Below are positions 19,153 to 28,592 of a stretch of 64,000 nt of DNA, one piece after another. The notes beneath the pieces were generated by a model. It was not told the DNA's origin. It ran no database searches and was given only the letters and a program-made list of their open reading frames with translations. Both the position numbers and the translations under genes were made by a program. Positions within the stretch are counted from its first letter, which is position 1. The number at the start of each line of letters is the position of its first letter. Source of the stretch: Bifidobacterium aesculapii (GTDB lineage Bacteria > Actinomycetota > Actinomycetes > Actinomycetales > Bifidobacteriaceae); contig NZ_BCFK01000003.1 in NCBI RefSeq assembly GCF_001417815.1, forward strand, positions 62,001 to 126,000, read 5' to 3'.

Positions 19153-19192
19153 GTGGGGAGGAATGGGGGAAAGTGGGGTAGAGTGGGGAAGC
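19153..19192 (+). promoter_or_regulatory. MraZ-box: four 10-bp direct repeats before mraZ
   Basis: Four head-to-tail decamers each start with (G/A)TGGGG: 19153-19162, 19163-19172, 19173-19182 and 19183-19192. Repeats of TGGG(N) at ten-base period are the known operator of MraZ, which binds them as a ring-shaped oligomer and autoregulates the dcw operon. They sit 48 to 87 bases before the mraZ start. Confidence 0.85.
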
Positions 19193-19239
19193 AGTGTGGA
19201 CGTGGTGTACCCGAGTGTGGCGCGAAGGAGGTGGGGCGG

Positions 19240-19893
19240 ATGACCGGCGAGACCATGAACGGCATGGCGGACAACGGATTCGACCCCTCGACTGCGTACC
19301 CCGGGTACGGCATGGCCGGGGCGTACATGCCCATGGGCCAGCAGCCCATGGGCGTCCCCTCCGCCCAACCTCAATCCCAGCCGCAGGCGCAGCCCATGCC
19401 CGCGGCGATGCAGGCGCAGCCCCAGATGGCCCCCATGGCGCAGATGGGGCTGCCTCCGCTCATGCTCGGCACCTACACGCCCAAGATCGACGCGAAGGGG
19501 CGCATGGCCCTGCCCGCCAAACTGCGCTCCCAGCTCGGCACCGGACTGGTCATGGCGCGCGGCCAGGAGCGTTGCGTGTACCTGCTGCCCGCGATGGAGT
19601 TCCGGCGCATCGCCATGCAGATCCAGCGCACCTCGATGGGCGACAAGGCGGCGCGCGACTACCTGCGCGTCTTCCTGTCCGGCGCGGTCGACCAGGATCC
19701 GGACAAGCAGGGGCGCGTGCTCGTGCCGCAGATGCTGCGCGACTATGCGAACCTCGGCGATGACATCGTCGTGATCGGCGTAGGCACCCGCGCCGAGATC
19801 TGGAACCGCGAGGCGTGGGAGGCGTATCTCGCCGACAAGGAGCAGGGCTATGCCGACATCGCCGATGACGTCCTGCCGGAAGTGGGGCTGTGA
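19240..19893 (+). CDS. mraZ: Transcriptional regulator MraZ with long N-terminal extension
   Basis: ATG 19240 is preceded at eight bases by GAAGGAGG. The 217-residue product is longer than the usual ~145: residues 1-75 are Met/Pro/Gln/Ala-rich low complexity, then the two AbrB-like repeats follow, LGTYTPKIDAKGRMALPAKLR and later DPDKQGRVLVPQMLRDYA. The DxKGR(M/V) motifs are the DNA-contacting loops. It is the first gene of the dcw cluster and presumably represses it through the repeats just upstream. The purpose of the extension is unknown; it could affect oligomer formation. Confidence 0.93.
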   Translation: MTGETMNGMADNGFDPSTAYPGYGMAGAYMPMGQQPMGVPSAQPQSQPQAQPMPAAMQAQPQMAPMAQMGLPPLMLGTYTPKIDAKGRMALPAKLRSQLGTGLVMARGQERCVYLLPAMEFRRIAMQIQRTSMGDKAARDYLRVFLSGAVDQDPDKQGRVLVPQMLRDYANLGDDIVVIGVGTRAEIWNREAWEAYLADKEQGYADIADDVLPEVGL

Positions 19894-21074
19894 TGGCGGC
19901 GACCACGAACGACACCGATACGAACGACATCAGGGAAACGACCGACACGAACGACATGACCGACGCGAACAACAGCATGACCACCATGACCAGGCACGAG
20001 CGAGGCGCGGCGAATACGGACGCCGAACGCGTCAGACAGCTAGGAGGCATCCACCAGCCGGTCCTGCTCGACGAGTGCGTGCGTCTGGTCACCTCCGGAC
20101 TGGCGAAGACCAAGGCGCCCGTCATCGTCGACTGCACGCTCGGACTCGCCGGGCACGCCACGGCCTTCCTCAAAGCGGCGCCGCACGCGCGTCTGGTCGG
20201 CATCGACCGCGACGCCGAGGCGCTGGGGCTCGCCACCGAGCGCATGGAGCGCGAGGGGCTCGCCGAACGGTTCGTCCCCGTGCACGCCGCCTTCGACGGG
20301 TTCACGGACGCCCTGGACGCCCACGGCATCGGCCGCGTGGACGCCGCGTTCATGGATCTGGGTCTGTCGAGCCTGCAGATCGACGAGACCGACCGCGGCT
20401 TCTCCTACTCGCACGACGCGCCGCTCGACATGCGCATGGACGTCGGCCAGCCGCTGACCGCGGCCGTGGTGCTCGAACGGTACGACGAACGCGCCCTGAC
20501 GCGGATCTTCCGCACCTACGGCGAAGAGCGCTTCGCCCGGCAGATCGCACGCCGCATCGTCGAACGCCGCGCGCAGGAAGGGCCGCTGGCCACGTCCGCG
20601 CAGCTCAACCAGCTGGTCGACGAGGTCGTGCCCAAGGCCCACCGCCCGGCGGGCAACCCCGCGAAACGCGTGTTCCAGGCCCTGCGCATCGAGGTGAACG
20701 GCGAACTCGACAAGCTCGCGCGCACACTGCCTCAGATCGCGTTGCGGCTCGCTCCCCATGGGCGGATCGTCGTCGAGTCCTACCACTCGCTTGAGGACAA
20801 GACCGTCAAATCGTTCATGGCGCAGGGCCTGACCGCCGACGTCCCCCCGGACATGCCCATCGTGCCGGTCGAGGCCCGTCCGTTCTTCCGCGCGCTCACG
20901 CGTGGCGCGCTCAAGGCCGATGCGGACGAGATCGCCGCCAACCCGCGTTCCGCGTCCGTCCGGCTCAGGGCGGTGGAACTGGTCAGACCATTGCCGCAAC
21001 ACGTCGTCGAGCGGTTCGGCGACGCGGCGCTCGCCCGGGAGCGGAACCACCGCAGGCAGGGAAGGAGGAACTGA
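19893..21074 (+). CDS. rsmH: 16S rRNA (cytosine-1402-N4) methyltransferase RsmH
   Basis: The start overlaps the mraZ stop (TGATG at 19891-19895); GTG 19890 is the other option. The conserved core begins near residue 50 with GGIHQPVLLDECV, followed by the SAM site DCTLGLAGHATAFL and the C-terminal MAQGLTAD / NPRSASVRLRAVE. RsmH methylates N4 of C1402 in the ribosomal P site. The first ~50 residues are an odd Thr/Asn/Asp-rich extension with repeated TND steps, and the DNA there repeats ACGAACGACA. A start inside this stretch cannot be ruled out. Standard second gene of the dcw cluster. Confidence 0.95.
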   Translation: MAATTNDTDTNDIRETTDTNDMTDANNSMTTMTRHERGAANTDAERVRQLGGIHQPVLLDECVRLVTSGLAKTKAPVIVDCTLGLAGHATAFLKAAPHARLVGIDRDAEALGLATERMEREGLAERFVPVHAAFDGFTDALDAHGIGRVDAAFMDLGLSSLQIDETDRGFSYSHDAPLDMRMDVGQPLTAAVVLERYDERALTRIFRTYGEERFARQIARRIVERRAQEGPLATSAQLNQLVDEVVPKAHRPAGNPAKRVFQALRIEVNGELDKLARTLPQIALRLAPHGRIVVESYHSLEDKTVKSFMAQGLTADVPPDMPIVPVEARPFFRALTRGALKADADEIAANPRSASVRLRAVELVRPLPQHVVERFGDAALARERNHRRQGRRN

Positions 21075-21075
21075 C

Positions 21076-21528
21076 ATGACGTCTCCAGCACGTACGTCGC
21101 GCTCCAGCGCCTCCCGTAGGCCGGAACCCGCATCGAGGCCCGCGCAGCGGCCTGAGCTGCGCGTCGTGAACGGCGGTGCCGACGCGGCGGGGAAGAGCCT
21201 CACCGCCGGTTTCGGGCGGATGCTGACGTGGATGCGCGCGCGTTCCGCCCCCATGGTGCACATCGTCGTCGCGGTGACGTTTCTCGTCGCCACGCTCTTC
21301 GGCGCGCTCATGCTGCGCACGCAGATGGTGAGCAACGCCTTCGAGACCTCCAAGCTGGAGAACTCCATCAGCCGTCTCACCCAGGACGTGCAGGACAACC
21401 AGGCCAGACTCGACCAATTGGAGGCGTCGTTGCCCCAGAAGGCCAGCGACATGGGCATGGTGCCGCAATCCGGCTCCGTGACCATCGACCTCAACGGGTA
21501 CCAGGAACCCAAGGAAGGCGGACGATGA
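21076..21528 (+). CDS. ftsL: FtsL-like bitopic cell-division protein
   Basis: GAAGGAGG lies seven bases before ATG 21076. The 150-residue protein has a basic, Ser/Pro/Arg-rich cytoplasmic tail (about 1-55), one membrane helix (about 56-78, VHIVVAVTFLVATLFGALML) and an extracytoplasmic coiled coil (about 85-120, TSKLENSISRLTQDVQDNQ). FtsL sequences are poorly conserved; the call rests on this topology, small size and place between rsmH and ftsI. It would act with FtsB and FtsQ to activate FtsW-FtsI at the septum. The stop overlaps the ftsI start (ATGA). Confidence 0.85.
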   Translation: MTSPARTSRSSASRRPEPASRPAQRPELRVVNGGADAAGKSLTAGFGRMLTWMRARSAPMVHIVVAVTFLVATLFGALMLRTQMVSNAFETSKLENSISRLTQDVQDNQARLDQLEASLPQKASDMGMVPQSGSVTIDLNGYQEPKEGGR

Positions 21529-23345
21529 TGGGCAAACGGCTCAAAGCGTTCCAGCAGGCCCATGGGCTGGACGGCTTCGCGGTCAAATCCCTCGCCATGG
21601 GACTCGTGTTCGCAGTGATTGCGGCGGCATGCCTCGGCCAGCTCGCCCTCGTCCAGCTGCTGGAGGGCAAGGCCACCGCGCAGGCCGCCACCAACGCCCG
21701 CACCGTCAAGGTCGTCACCACCGCCAACCGCGGCAGGATCCTCGACGCGAACGGCACCGTGCTCGCCCAGAGCGTCGAACGGTACAACATCATCGGCGTG
21801 CCGGACGCCGCCACCGCGTTCACCCCCGTGGCCTGCGGCTCGAAGCAGGCCGAGACGCTCGGATACTGCCATCAGATCGACGGCAAGCCGGTCGGCGCCA
21901 CCGGCGCCGCCGCCGTGGCCAGGCTTCTCGCGCCCGTGCTCGACATGGACGCGATGGAGCTCGGCGCCCGGCTCAACGGCACCGGCCAGTACGCCGTCAT
22001 CAAGAAGGACGTCACGCCTCAGGTCAAACGCCAGATCGACAAGATGGGCCTGTACGGCATCGTATACGGCGAACTCAGCAGCGAGCGCGTCTACGCGGAG
22101 AACACGCTGCTCGGCGCGCTTCTCGGCGGCGTGAACTCCGACGGCCACGGAGCCGCCGGACTCGAACAGACCTTCGACAAGACGCTCAGCGGCACCGACG
22201 GCTACACCGTGTACCAGCGCGGCGGCGGCGGCCAGGTCATCCCCGGCACCGTCACGGAATCGAAGGACGCCGTCGACGGCAAGGATGTGACGCTCACCAT
22301 CGACGCCGACGTCGACTGGTACGTCAAGAAGGTGCTTTCCGAAGGCGTCGAATCCAGCAACGCGCAGTGGGGCATCGCCGTGGTCATGGACACGCAGACC
22401 GGCGGCATCGTCGCGCTCGAGGACTCCGACCAGATCAAGGCCGGCTCCGACGAGGCCAAGCTCAGCGTCTCGCGCGCGGTCAGCCAGACCTTCGAGCCCG
22501 GCTCCATCGGCAAGGTGCCGGCTCTCGCCGCCATCCTGCAGAACGGCGCGCACAAGATCACCGACAAGTTCACCGTGCCCTACGAGTACACGAAGAGCAA
22601 CGGACAGAAGTTCCATGACGCCGTCGAACACGGCAACGAGCATTGGACGCTCGCAGGCATCCTGCAGAACTCCTCCAACGTCGGCATGGTCATGGCCTCG
22701 CAGAACGTGAGCTCCCAGCAGCGCTACGACATGCTCACCAAGTTCGGCATCGGCCAGCCGACCGGCTTGAACCTGCCCGGCGAGTCCAAGGGCGTGCTCG
22801 GCACGCCGGAATCCTGGGACGGACGCACCCGCGACACGGTCCTGTTCGGTCAGGGCTACACGGTCAACGCGCTGCAGCTGACCCGCGCCGTCTCGGTCAT
22901 CGCGAACGGCGGCGTCATGCGTCAGCCGTCCATCGTGAAATCCGTCACGGACGCCGACGGGCACGTGACCGGGAAGACCGGCGACGCCGGCACGCGCGTC
23001 ATCGACGAGAATGTATCGAACGAGATCAGGAACGCGATGGAATCGGTCGCGGAGGAATACCGGAAGACGGCGGGCGTCAACGGGTACCGTGTGGCGGCGA
23101 AGACGGGCACCGCGGAGGTCGTCGGCGCGACCGGCCAGCTCACGTCCATCATCGCGGACTTCTCCGGCATCATCCCCGCCGACAACCCCCGCTACGTCGT
23201 GACCGTCGTCATGCTCGACCCGGACGGCATGTATGGTGGAACCACATCCGGCAAGCTGTTCGCGCAGATCGGTGAATTCCTCATGCAGAAGTACGAGGTG
23301 CCGACCTCCGCGCCGCGCACGGATGCTATTCCGGTTGACTGGTGA
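21525..23345 (+). CDS. ftsI: Septal peptidoglycan transpeptidase FtsI (PBP3)
   Basis: The first ATG at 21525 overlaps the ftsL stop; a second ATG follows at once. The 606 residues comprise a short cytoplasmic tail, a membrane anchor (about 24-46), the pedestal domain starting at NRGRILDANG, and a penicillin-binding transpeptidase domain. The nucleophile motif SxxK is SIGK at 327-330, in the context QTFEPGSIGK; SSN is the second motif, and KTGTAEVVG is the third. It crosslinks septal peptidoglycan as partner of FtsW. All catalytic motifs are intact. No PASTA domains are seen at the C-terminus. Confidence 0.95.
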   Translation: MMGKRLKAFQQAHGLDGFAVKSLAMGLVFAVIAAACLGQLALVQLLEGKATAQAATNARTVKVVTTANRGRILDANGTVLAQSVERYNIIGVPDAATAFTPVACGSKQAETLGYCHQIDGKPVGATGAAAVARLLAPVLDMDAMELGARLNGTGQYAVIKKDVTPQVKRQIDKMGLYGIVYGELSSERVYAENTLLGALLGGVNSDGHGAAGLEQTFDKTLSGTDGYTVYQRGGGGQVIPGTVTESKDAVDGKDVTLTIDADVDWYVKKVLSEGVESSNAQWGIAVVMDTQTGGIVALEDSDQIKAGSDEAKLSVSRAVSQTFEPGSIGKVPALAAILQNGAHKITDKFTVPYEYTKSNGQKFHDAVEHGNEHWTLAGILQNSSNVGMVMASQNVSSQQRYDMLTKFGIGQPTGLNLPGESKGVLGTPESWDGRTRDTVLFGQGYTVNALQLTRAVSVIANGGVMRQPSIVKSVTDADGHVTGKTGDAGTRVIDENVSNEIRNAMESVAEEYRKTAGVNGYRVAAKTGTAEVVGATGQLTSIIADFSGIIPADNPRYVVTVVMLDPDGMYGGTTSGKLFAQIGEFLMQKYEVPTSAPRTDAIPVDW

Positions 23346-23384
23346 CGGTGGAACCGCCGATGCGGCACGGGTGAAAGGGAGACT

Positions 23385-24275
23385 ATGAGCGTAGTGAGCG
23401 AATCCATCATGCAGCGTATGACGCTCGGCCATCTCGTCGAGCATTACGGGTGGGAGCTGGTGCCGCCGTTCGCGGGGGACGTGACCGTCACCTCGCTCGC
23501 CGACGACATCGATTCCGTCGTGCCGGGCGCGCTGCTGTGGTCGTCCTCGGACGTGGACGTCGACCTCCTGCGCCGGGCGCGCCGCCGTGGCGCCTACGCG
23601 GCGATCGTGCCGGAGCACTCGCGCGCCGCGCTGCCGGCGGAACCCGACATGCCGGTCCTGTTCGCCTCGCCTACCGACGAGGAGCTCGGCACGCTCGCCG
23701 CGCAGATGGCCGGCAACCCGGCGAACACGCTTGCGGTGTTCGCCGTGAGCGCCGGAACGCCGCAGGAGAGCGTCGCCGTGGCGGACAAGCTCGCTCGGTT
23801 CCTGCACATGCTCGGCAACCCGGTCGGCGTGGTCAGCGTGGGCGGATCGTATTCGCTGGAACGGGAACTGGACCTCGACTACCCGCTCGGCGTGCTTGAC
23901 CTGCAGCGCACGCTCGCCGTGTGCGCGGAGGACGGAGCCGCCGCCGTGGTCATCGCGCTCGACGACCTGACCGTCTCCGCGCACGCGCTGGAGTCGGTCA
24001 GCGTGGACGTGTTCGGCTCGTCGACGCCCGCGCCGGCGAACGCCGACCACGCGGTGATCGAACGGATGCAGCGTGAATACGGGTTCCGCTGCGACGAGCA
24101 GATGCGCGTCACCAGCAGGACCGAGGAATCGGACACGCTCACGAAGCTCGCGCCGAACTCGGACGATCCGCAGGAGCGTTCGAGGCTGTCGCTGGCCATC
24201 GCGATGGTGCTCGCGGCGGGCGTGCGGCGCAACAACATCCGCAACGCGCTGCGCGTGGCGAACGACCTCGGCTGA
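23385..24275 (+). CDS. MurE-like protein lacking the ATP-binding loop
   Basis: This 296-residue protein sits where murE normally lies. Its N-terminal ~115 residues follow the MurE pattern (VTSLADDIDSVVPGAL, RRARRRGAYAAIVPE, MPVLFA), and residues about 163-215 follow the central domain (YPLGVLDLQRTLA, AVVIALDDLTVSAHALESVSVDVF). Where a Mur ligase has TGTNGKTT this one reads SAGTPQES (122-129), and the whole C-terminal ligase domain is absent. It therefore cannot be a working ligase. The frame is intact, with AAAGGGAG before the ATG, so it is kept as a protein. A complete murE is present at 55689-57275. The role is unknown; a scaffold or regulatory role in the Mur complex is only a guess. Confidence 0.75.
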   Translation: MSVVSESIMQRMTLGHLVEHYGWELVPPFAGDVTVTSLADDIDSVVPGALLWSSSDVDVDLLRRARRRGAYAAIVPEHSRAALPAEPDMPVLFASPTDEELGTLAAQMAGNPANTLAVFAVSAGTPQESVAVADKLARFLHMLGNPVGVVSVGGSYSLERELDLDYPLGVLDLQRTLAVCAEDGAAAVVIALDDLTVSAHALESVSVDVFGSSTPAPANADHAVIERMQREYGFRCDEQMRVTSRTEESDTLTKLAPNSDDPQERSRLSLAIAMVLAAGVRRNNIRNALRVANDLG

Positions 24276-24359
24276 CGGATGGCCGACGAGGCGCGGGCGA
24301 CGGGCGCATCGCGTGAGACATACGAATGGAACCGGATACATGACAATGAGGAGTGGAAT

Positions 24360-25862
24360 TTGACGGACAGCACTGACGGCACGATGATGCCGATGACCAT
24401 CGCACTGATCGCCGAGGCCACGGGAGGACGCATCGTGCCCCCGACGGGCGGCGCGCAGGTGCCTCAGGCCGTCGCGACCCATACGGTCAGCGATTCGAGG
24501 CTCGTGGGGCCCGGCGGCGTGTTCGTCGCCATCAAGGGCGAGCGCGTCGACGGGCACGACTTTGTGGCGGGTCTCGGCGCGCGCGGCGCCGTGGCGGCGA
24601 TCGTCGACCATGAGGTCGCCGGCTCCGACGTCACGCAGATCGTCGTGGCGGACACGGTGGCCGCCCTCGGCGACCTCGCCCGGCGCGACATCGAACTGCG
24701 AAGGGAGTCGGGGGAGCCGTTCACGCTCATCGGACTGACCGGTTCCGTCGGCAAGACCACCACCAAGGACCTGCTCAAGGCGCTGCTGTCGACGATGGGG
24801 CCGACCGTCGCGCCCGTCGGCTCGTTCAACAACGACATCGGCCTGCCGCTCACCGCGCTCAAGGTGGGGGAGGGCACCCGCTACTTCGTGGCGGAGATGG
24901 GCGCCAACCACGTCGGCGAGATCGCGGGTCTGACGTCCATCGCCCCGCCGGACATCGCCATCGTGCTCAAGGTGGGCGTCGCGCATCTCGGCGAATTCGG
25001 CTCCGTCGAGCGTATCGCGCAGGCGAAGTCCGAGATCGTGCGCGGTCTGCGGCCCGAAGGCGTCGCCGTGCTCAACGCGGACGACGCGCATGTGGCCGCC
25101 ATGGCGTCCATCGCGCCCGGCGAGGTGCTGTGGTTCGGCGCCGACCCCGCCCATGCCGGCGAGGATGCGCTCACCGCGCGCAACATCGTGACGGACGACG
25201 CGGACAGGGCGTCGTTCGACCTGGTCGCCGCCGACGGCTCCACGGCGCACGTCGCCCTCGGCATCCCCGGCGCGCACAACGTGATGAACGCGCTGGCCGC
25301 GGCCACGGTGGCCCGCCGTCTCGGCATGGCGCTCGACGACATCGCCCGCGTACTCGGCGAGCAGAGGCGCATCAGCCCGCACCGCATGGCCGTGTCCACG
25401 GTCGACGACGCCGGTGCGCGGTTCACGCTCATCGACGACTCGTTCAACGCGAACCCCGATTCGATGAAGGCGGGTCTCGACGGTCTTGCACGATGGGGCT
25501 CCGGCGCCGCTACGGCACCGTACCGCATCGCCGTGCTCGGTGCGATGCTGGAGCTCGGCGGCGACGAGGATGGGCTGCATCGCGCGATCGGCGCATACGC
25601 CGCCGGTCTGGGCGTCGACCATGTCATCGCCGTCGGCAGCACCTCCGACCCGAGACTCGACGAGCTCGCCGGCGCGTTGGCGCAGGGTGCGCTGCAGTCC
25701 GGCATGGACGGCGCCGACGTGGACCACGTCCACGACACCGCCGCCGCCGAATCCATCGTCGGCAGGCTCGCGTCGGAGCATCCGGTCGCCGTCGTGCTGC
25801 TCAAAGGCTCGCACGCCTCGGGACTGAGCGCGCTGGCCTCGCGCTGGGCGCCCGGCGAATAG
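24360..25862 (+). CDS. murF: UDP-MurNAc-tripeptide--D-alanyl-D-alanine ligase MurF
   Basis: The family-specific start region is PMTIALIAEATGGRI. I chose TTG 24360 because GAGGAG lies seven bases before it. The frame is open from ATG 24279, and an ATG at about 24384 just before the conserved region is a third choice. About 500 residues: N-terminal domain with VSDSRLVGPGGVFVAIKGE, ATP loop LTGSVGKTTTKDLLKALL, FNNDIGLPLT, EMGANHVGEI, and the C-terminal domain with IDDSFNANPDSMKAGL. It adds D-Ala-D-Ala to the UDP-MurNAc-tripeptide in the cytoplasm. Follows the MurE-like gene. Confidence 0.93.
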   Translation: MTDSTDGTMMPMTIALIAEATGGRIVPPTGGAQVPQAVATHTVSDSRLVGPGGVFVAIKGERVDGHDFVAGLGARGAVAAIVDHEVAGSDVTQIVVADTVAALGDLARRDIELRRESGEPFTLIGLTGSVGKTTTKDLLKALLSTMGPTVAPVGSFNNDIGLPLTALKVGEGTRYFVAEMGANHVGEIAGLTSIAPPDIAIVLKVGVAHLGEFGSVERIAQAKSEIVRGLRPEGVAVLNADDAHVAAMASIAPGEVLWFGADPAHAGEDALTARNIVTDDADRASFDLVAADGSTAHVALGIPGAHNVMNALAAATVARRLGMALDDIARVLGEQRRISPHRMAVSTVDDAGARFTLIDDSFNANPDSMKAGLDGLARWGSGAATAPYRIAVLGAMLELGGDEDGLHRAIGAYAAGLGVDHVIAVGSTSDPRLDELAGALAQGALQSGMDGADVDHVHDTAAAESIVGRLASEHPVAVVLLKGSHASGLSALASRWAPGE

Positions 25863-25944
25863 CGCATACGCCACCGGCAACAGGCCAATGGAAGGACGTC
25901 GGACGCCATACGGCGCCGCAGACAGGTAGGAGAAGGAACAGCAA

Positions 25945-27051
25945 GTGATCGCGCTCATCATTGGAATCCTCGTGTCGCTGATCGTCACGATCGTCGGCAC
26001 GCCGATGCTCATCAGACTCGTGCACAAGCTCCACTACGGGCAGTACATCCGCCAGGACGGACCGCAGTCGCATCTGGTCAAGCGTGGCACGCCGACGCTC
26101 GGCGGCGTCGTCATCAACCTCGCCATCCTGCTCGGCTGGGGCGCCTCCGCGCTATACCGGTACCTGCGCAACGGCGACGTGCCGTCGTGGTCGGCGGTGC
26201 TCGTCCTCTTCGCCATGCTCTCGATGGGTCTGCTCGGCTTCATCGACGACTTCGCCAAGGTCCGCAAGAAGCAGAACGAGGGCCTGACGGTGCGCGGCAA
26301 GTTCATCGGTCAGTTCATCTTCGCCACCATCTACGCGGTGCTCGCGCTCATCATCCCCACCAAGAACGGGTTCCCCAGCGCACAGGCCGGCATGAGCTTC
26401 ATCGAGAAGCCGTTCCTGAGCTTCGACTTCGCAGGGCGCGCCGTCGCCATCGTGATCTTCGTGATCTGGGTCAACTTCCTCATGGCCGCGTGGACGAACG
26501 CCGTGAACCTCACCGACGGTCTCGACGGCCTGGCGGCCGGCTCGTCCATGATCGCGTTCACCGGCTACGGCGTCATCGCGTTCTGGGAGAGCTACCACCT
26601 GAAGGGCGCGGGCCACTCCGGATTCGCCTACGGCGTCTCCGACCCGCTCGATCTGACCATCATCGCCGTCTGCGCGGCCGTCACCTGCATCGGGTTCCTG
26701 TGGTACAACACGAACCCCGCGGAGATCTTCATGGGCGACACCGGCTCGCTCGCCCTGGGCGGCCTGTTCGCCGCGCTCTCCATCGCCACCCACACCGAAT
26801 TCCTCGCCGTCATCATCGGCGGCCTGTACGTCATCGAGGCGATGAGCGACGTCATCCAGGTCGGCTACTTCAAGGCGACGCACAAGCGCGTGTTCAAGAT
26901 GGCCCCCATCCACCACCACTTCGAGCTGTGCGGATGGCAGGAGTCGAAGGTCGTCGTGCGGTTCTGGATGATCGAGCTCATGTTCGTGCTCATCGGCCTC
27001 GTCGTCTTCTACGGGGACTGGGTCACCCGTTCCGGACTGCTCTTCAGCTGA
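25945..27051 (+). CDS. mraY: Phospho-N-acetylmuramoyl-pentapeptide transferase MraY
   Basis: GTG 25945 follows AGGAGAAGGAA. The 368-residue polytopic membrane protein has about ten helices and the PNPT motifs: GLLGFIDDFAKV (the Mg2+-binding DD), NAVNLTDGLDGLAAG, and FMGDTGSLALGG, plus the His-rich loop MAPIHHHFELCGW. It transfers phospho-MurNAc-pentapeptide to undecaprenyl phosphate, giving lipid I. Position after murF is standard. Confidence 0.97.
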   Translation: MIALIIGILVSLIVTIVGTPMLIRLVHKLHYGQYIRQDGPQSHLVKRGTPTLGGVVINLAILLGWGASALYRYLRNGDVPSWSAVLVLFAMLSMGLLGFIDDFAKVRKKQNEGLTVRGKFIGQFIFATIYAVLALIIPTKNGFPSAQAGMSFIEKPFLSFDFAGRAVAIVIFVIWVNFLMAAWTNAVNLTDGLDGLAAGSSMIAFTGYGVIAFWESYHLKGAGHSGFAYGVSDPLDLTIIAVCAAVTCIGFLWYNTNPAEIFMGDTGSLALGGLFAALSIATHTEFLAVIIGGLYVIEAMSDVIQVGYFKATHKRVFKMAPIHHHFELCGWQESKVVVRFWMIELMFVLIGLVVFYGDWVTRSGLLFS

Positions 27052-27140
27052 ACCGGCGTAACATTCGCTTGGAACAATTGCGTCCGGTCATGCCGCGTCG
27101 GCACGGCATGACCGGACGGACATCCTAAGGGGGTCACATC

Positions 27141-28592
27141 ATGGACATCACAGGCAAGACGGTCGTCATCGCGGGGCTCGGCGTCTCCGGCACTTCGCTC
27201 GCCGAAGTGCTGCGCGAACGCGGGGCGAAGGTCATCGGCGTCGACGAGCGCAAGCCCGAGGCGGACCTGCACTCCTTCGACGACATCGACTGGAGCACGG
27301 TCGACTACGTTATGTCGTCCCCCGTGTTCAACCCGCGCACGCCGTTCATCCTCGAAGCGCAACGGCGCGGCATCCCGGTGATGAGCGAGGTCGAATTCGC
27401 GTGGCGGCTGCGCGTGCCCACGGCGCGCACCGGCGCTCCGGCCGGCTGGATCGGCATCACCGGCACCAACGGCAAGACCTCCACCACCGAGATGACGTCC
27501 GCCATGCTCACCGCATGCGGCCACGACGCGCCCTGCGCCGGCAACATCGCCTCCGGGAACATGGCCATGTCGCTGTCACGCTGCGCCACCAACCCCGAAC
27601 ACGACGTGCTGTGCGTCGAACTGAGCTCCTTCCAGCTGCACTTCACCGATTCGCTCGCGCTCGACTGCGCCGCGATCACCAACATCGCCGACGACCACCT
27701 CGACTGGCATGGCGGGCGCGAGAACTACGCCGCCGACAAGGCCAAGGTGTTCCACGGCGTCAGGCGCGCCCTCGTCTACAATGCGGACGACGCGCTCGTC
27801 ACCGCCAAGGCGGAGGCGGCGGAACCCGCACCCGGGTGCAGGAAGGTCGGCTTCACGCTGCACGAGCCCAAGGCCGGCCAGATCGGCGTGTCCGACGGCT
27901 GGATCGTCGACATGAGCGGCGTCGCCGGAGGTGAGCCCGGACAGGCCGTCCGTCTTGCGCCGATCGCCGGGTTCACGCACCTGACCGAGCCGGATGGCAC
28001 CGTCTACCCGCATCTGCTCGCCGACGCACTGACCGCGCTCGCGCTCGTGCTCGGCTACGGCGCCGACAAGGACCAGGCGCTCGCCGCGCTCAAGGCGTTC
28101 CGTCCGGGCGGCCACCGCATCGAGACCGTCGCCGCCACCGAGCCGGACGCCGATGGGCGGACCATCCGCTTCGTCGACGATTCGAAGGCCACGAACGCGC
28201 ACGCCGCCAACGCCTCCCTGACGAGCTTCGCGGACGGGTCCGTCGTATGGATCGCCGGAGGTCTCGCCAAGGGGAGCCGCTTCGAGCATCTCGTCGCCGA
28301 CCGCAGGCATACCATCAAGGCGGCGGTCATCATCGGCGTGGACCAGCGGCCCATGCTCGACGCGTTCGCGGCGTCCTCGCCCGACACGCCGCTGACGGTC
28401 ATCGAGCCGGAGCCGAAGGCCACGGTGATGGACCGCGCCGTCGAAGCCGCCGGCGCCTATGCGCGGCCCGGCGACGTGGTGCTCATGGCCCCGGCGTGCG
28501 CCTCCATGGATCAGTTCGTCTCCTACGCCGATCGCGGCGACCGGTTCGCCGACGCCGCACGACGTTGGGTGAAGGCGCATGGCGCGCACTGA
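27141..28592 (+). CDS. murD: UDP-MurNAc-L-alanine--D-glutamate ligase MurD
   Basis: The 483-residue ligase has an N-terminal Rossmann-like domain ([21 protein letters not shown]), the ATP loop [25 protein letters not shown], the [11 protein letters not shown]g2+/carbamyl-Lys region and a C-terminal domain with [14 protein letters not shown]. It adds D-Glu to UDP-MurNAc-L-Ala. ATG 27141 follows AAGGGGG. The stop lies inside the start of ftsW (14-bp overlap), so translation of the two is probably coupled. Confidence 0.96.
   Translation: MDITGKTVVIAGLGVSGTSLAEVLRERGAKVIGVDERKPEADLHSFDDIDWSTVDYVMSSPVFNPRTPFILEAQRRGIPVMSEVEFAWRLRVPTARTGAPAGWIGITGTNGKTSTTEMTSAMLTACGHDAPCAGNIASGNMAMSLSRCATNPEHDVLCVELSSFQLHFTDSLALDCAAITNIADDHLDWHGGRENYAADKAKVFHGVRRALVYNADDALVTAKAEAAEPAPGCRKVGFTLHEPKAGQIGVSDGWIVDMSGVAGGEPGQAVRLAPIAGFTHLTEPDGTVYPHLLADALTALALVLGYGADKDQALAALKAFRPGGHRIETVAATEPDADGRTIRFVDDSKATNAHAANASLTSFADGSVVWIAGGLAKGSRFEHLVADRRHTIKAAVIIGVDQRPMLDAFAASSPDTPLTVIEPEPKATVMDRAVEAAGAYARPGDVVLMAPACASMDQFVSYADRGDRFADAARRWVKAHGAH

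Noticed and set aside
20040-26027. 1995-codon open frame on the minus strand across the dcw cluster
   Set aside because: It lies antisense to rsmH through murF, which have clear motifs. Its translation is a low-information Arg/Val/Asp-rich sequence typical of the complementary frame of high-GC genes.
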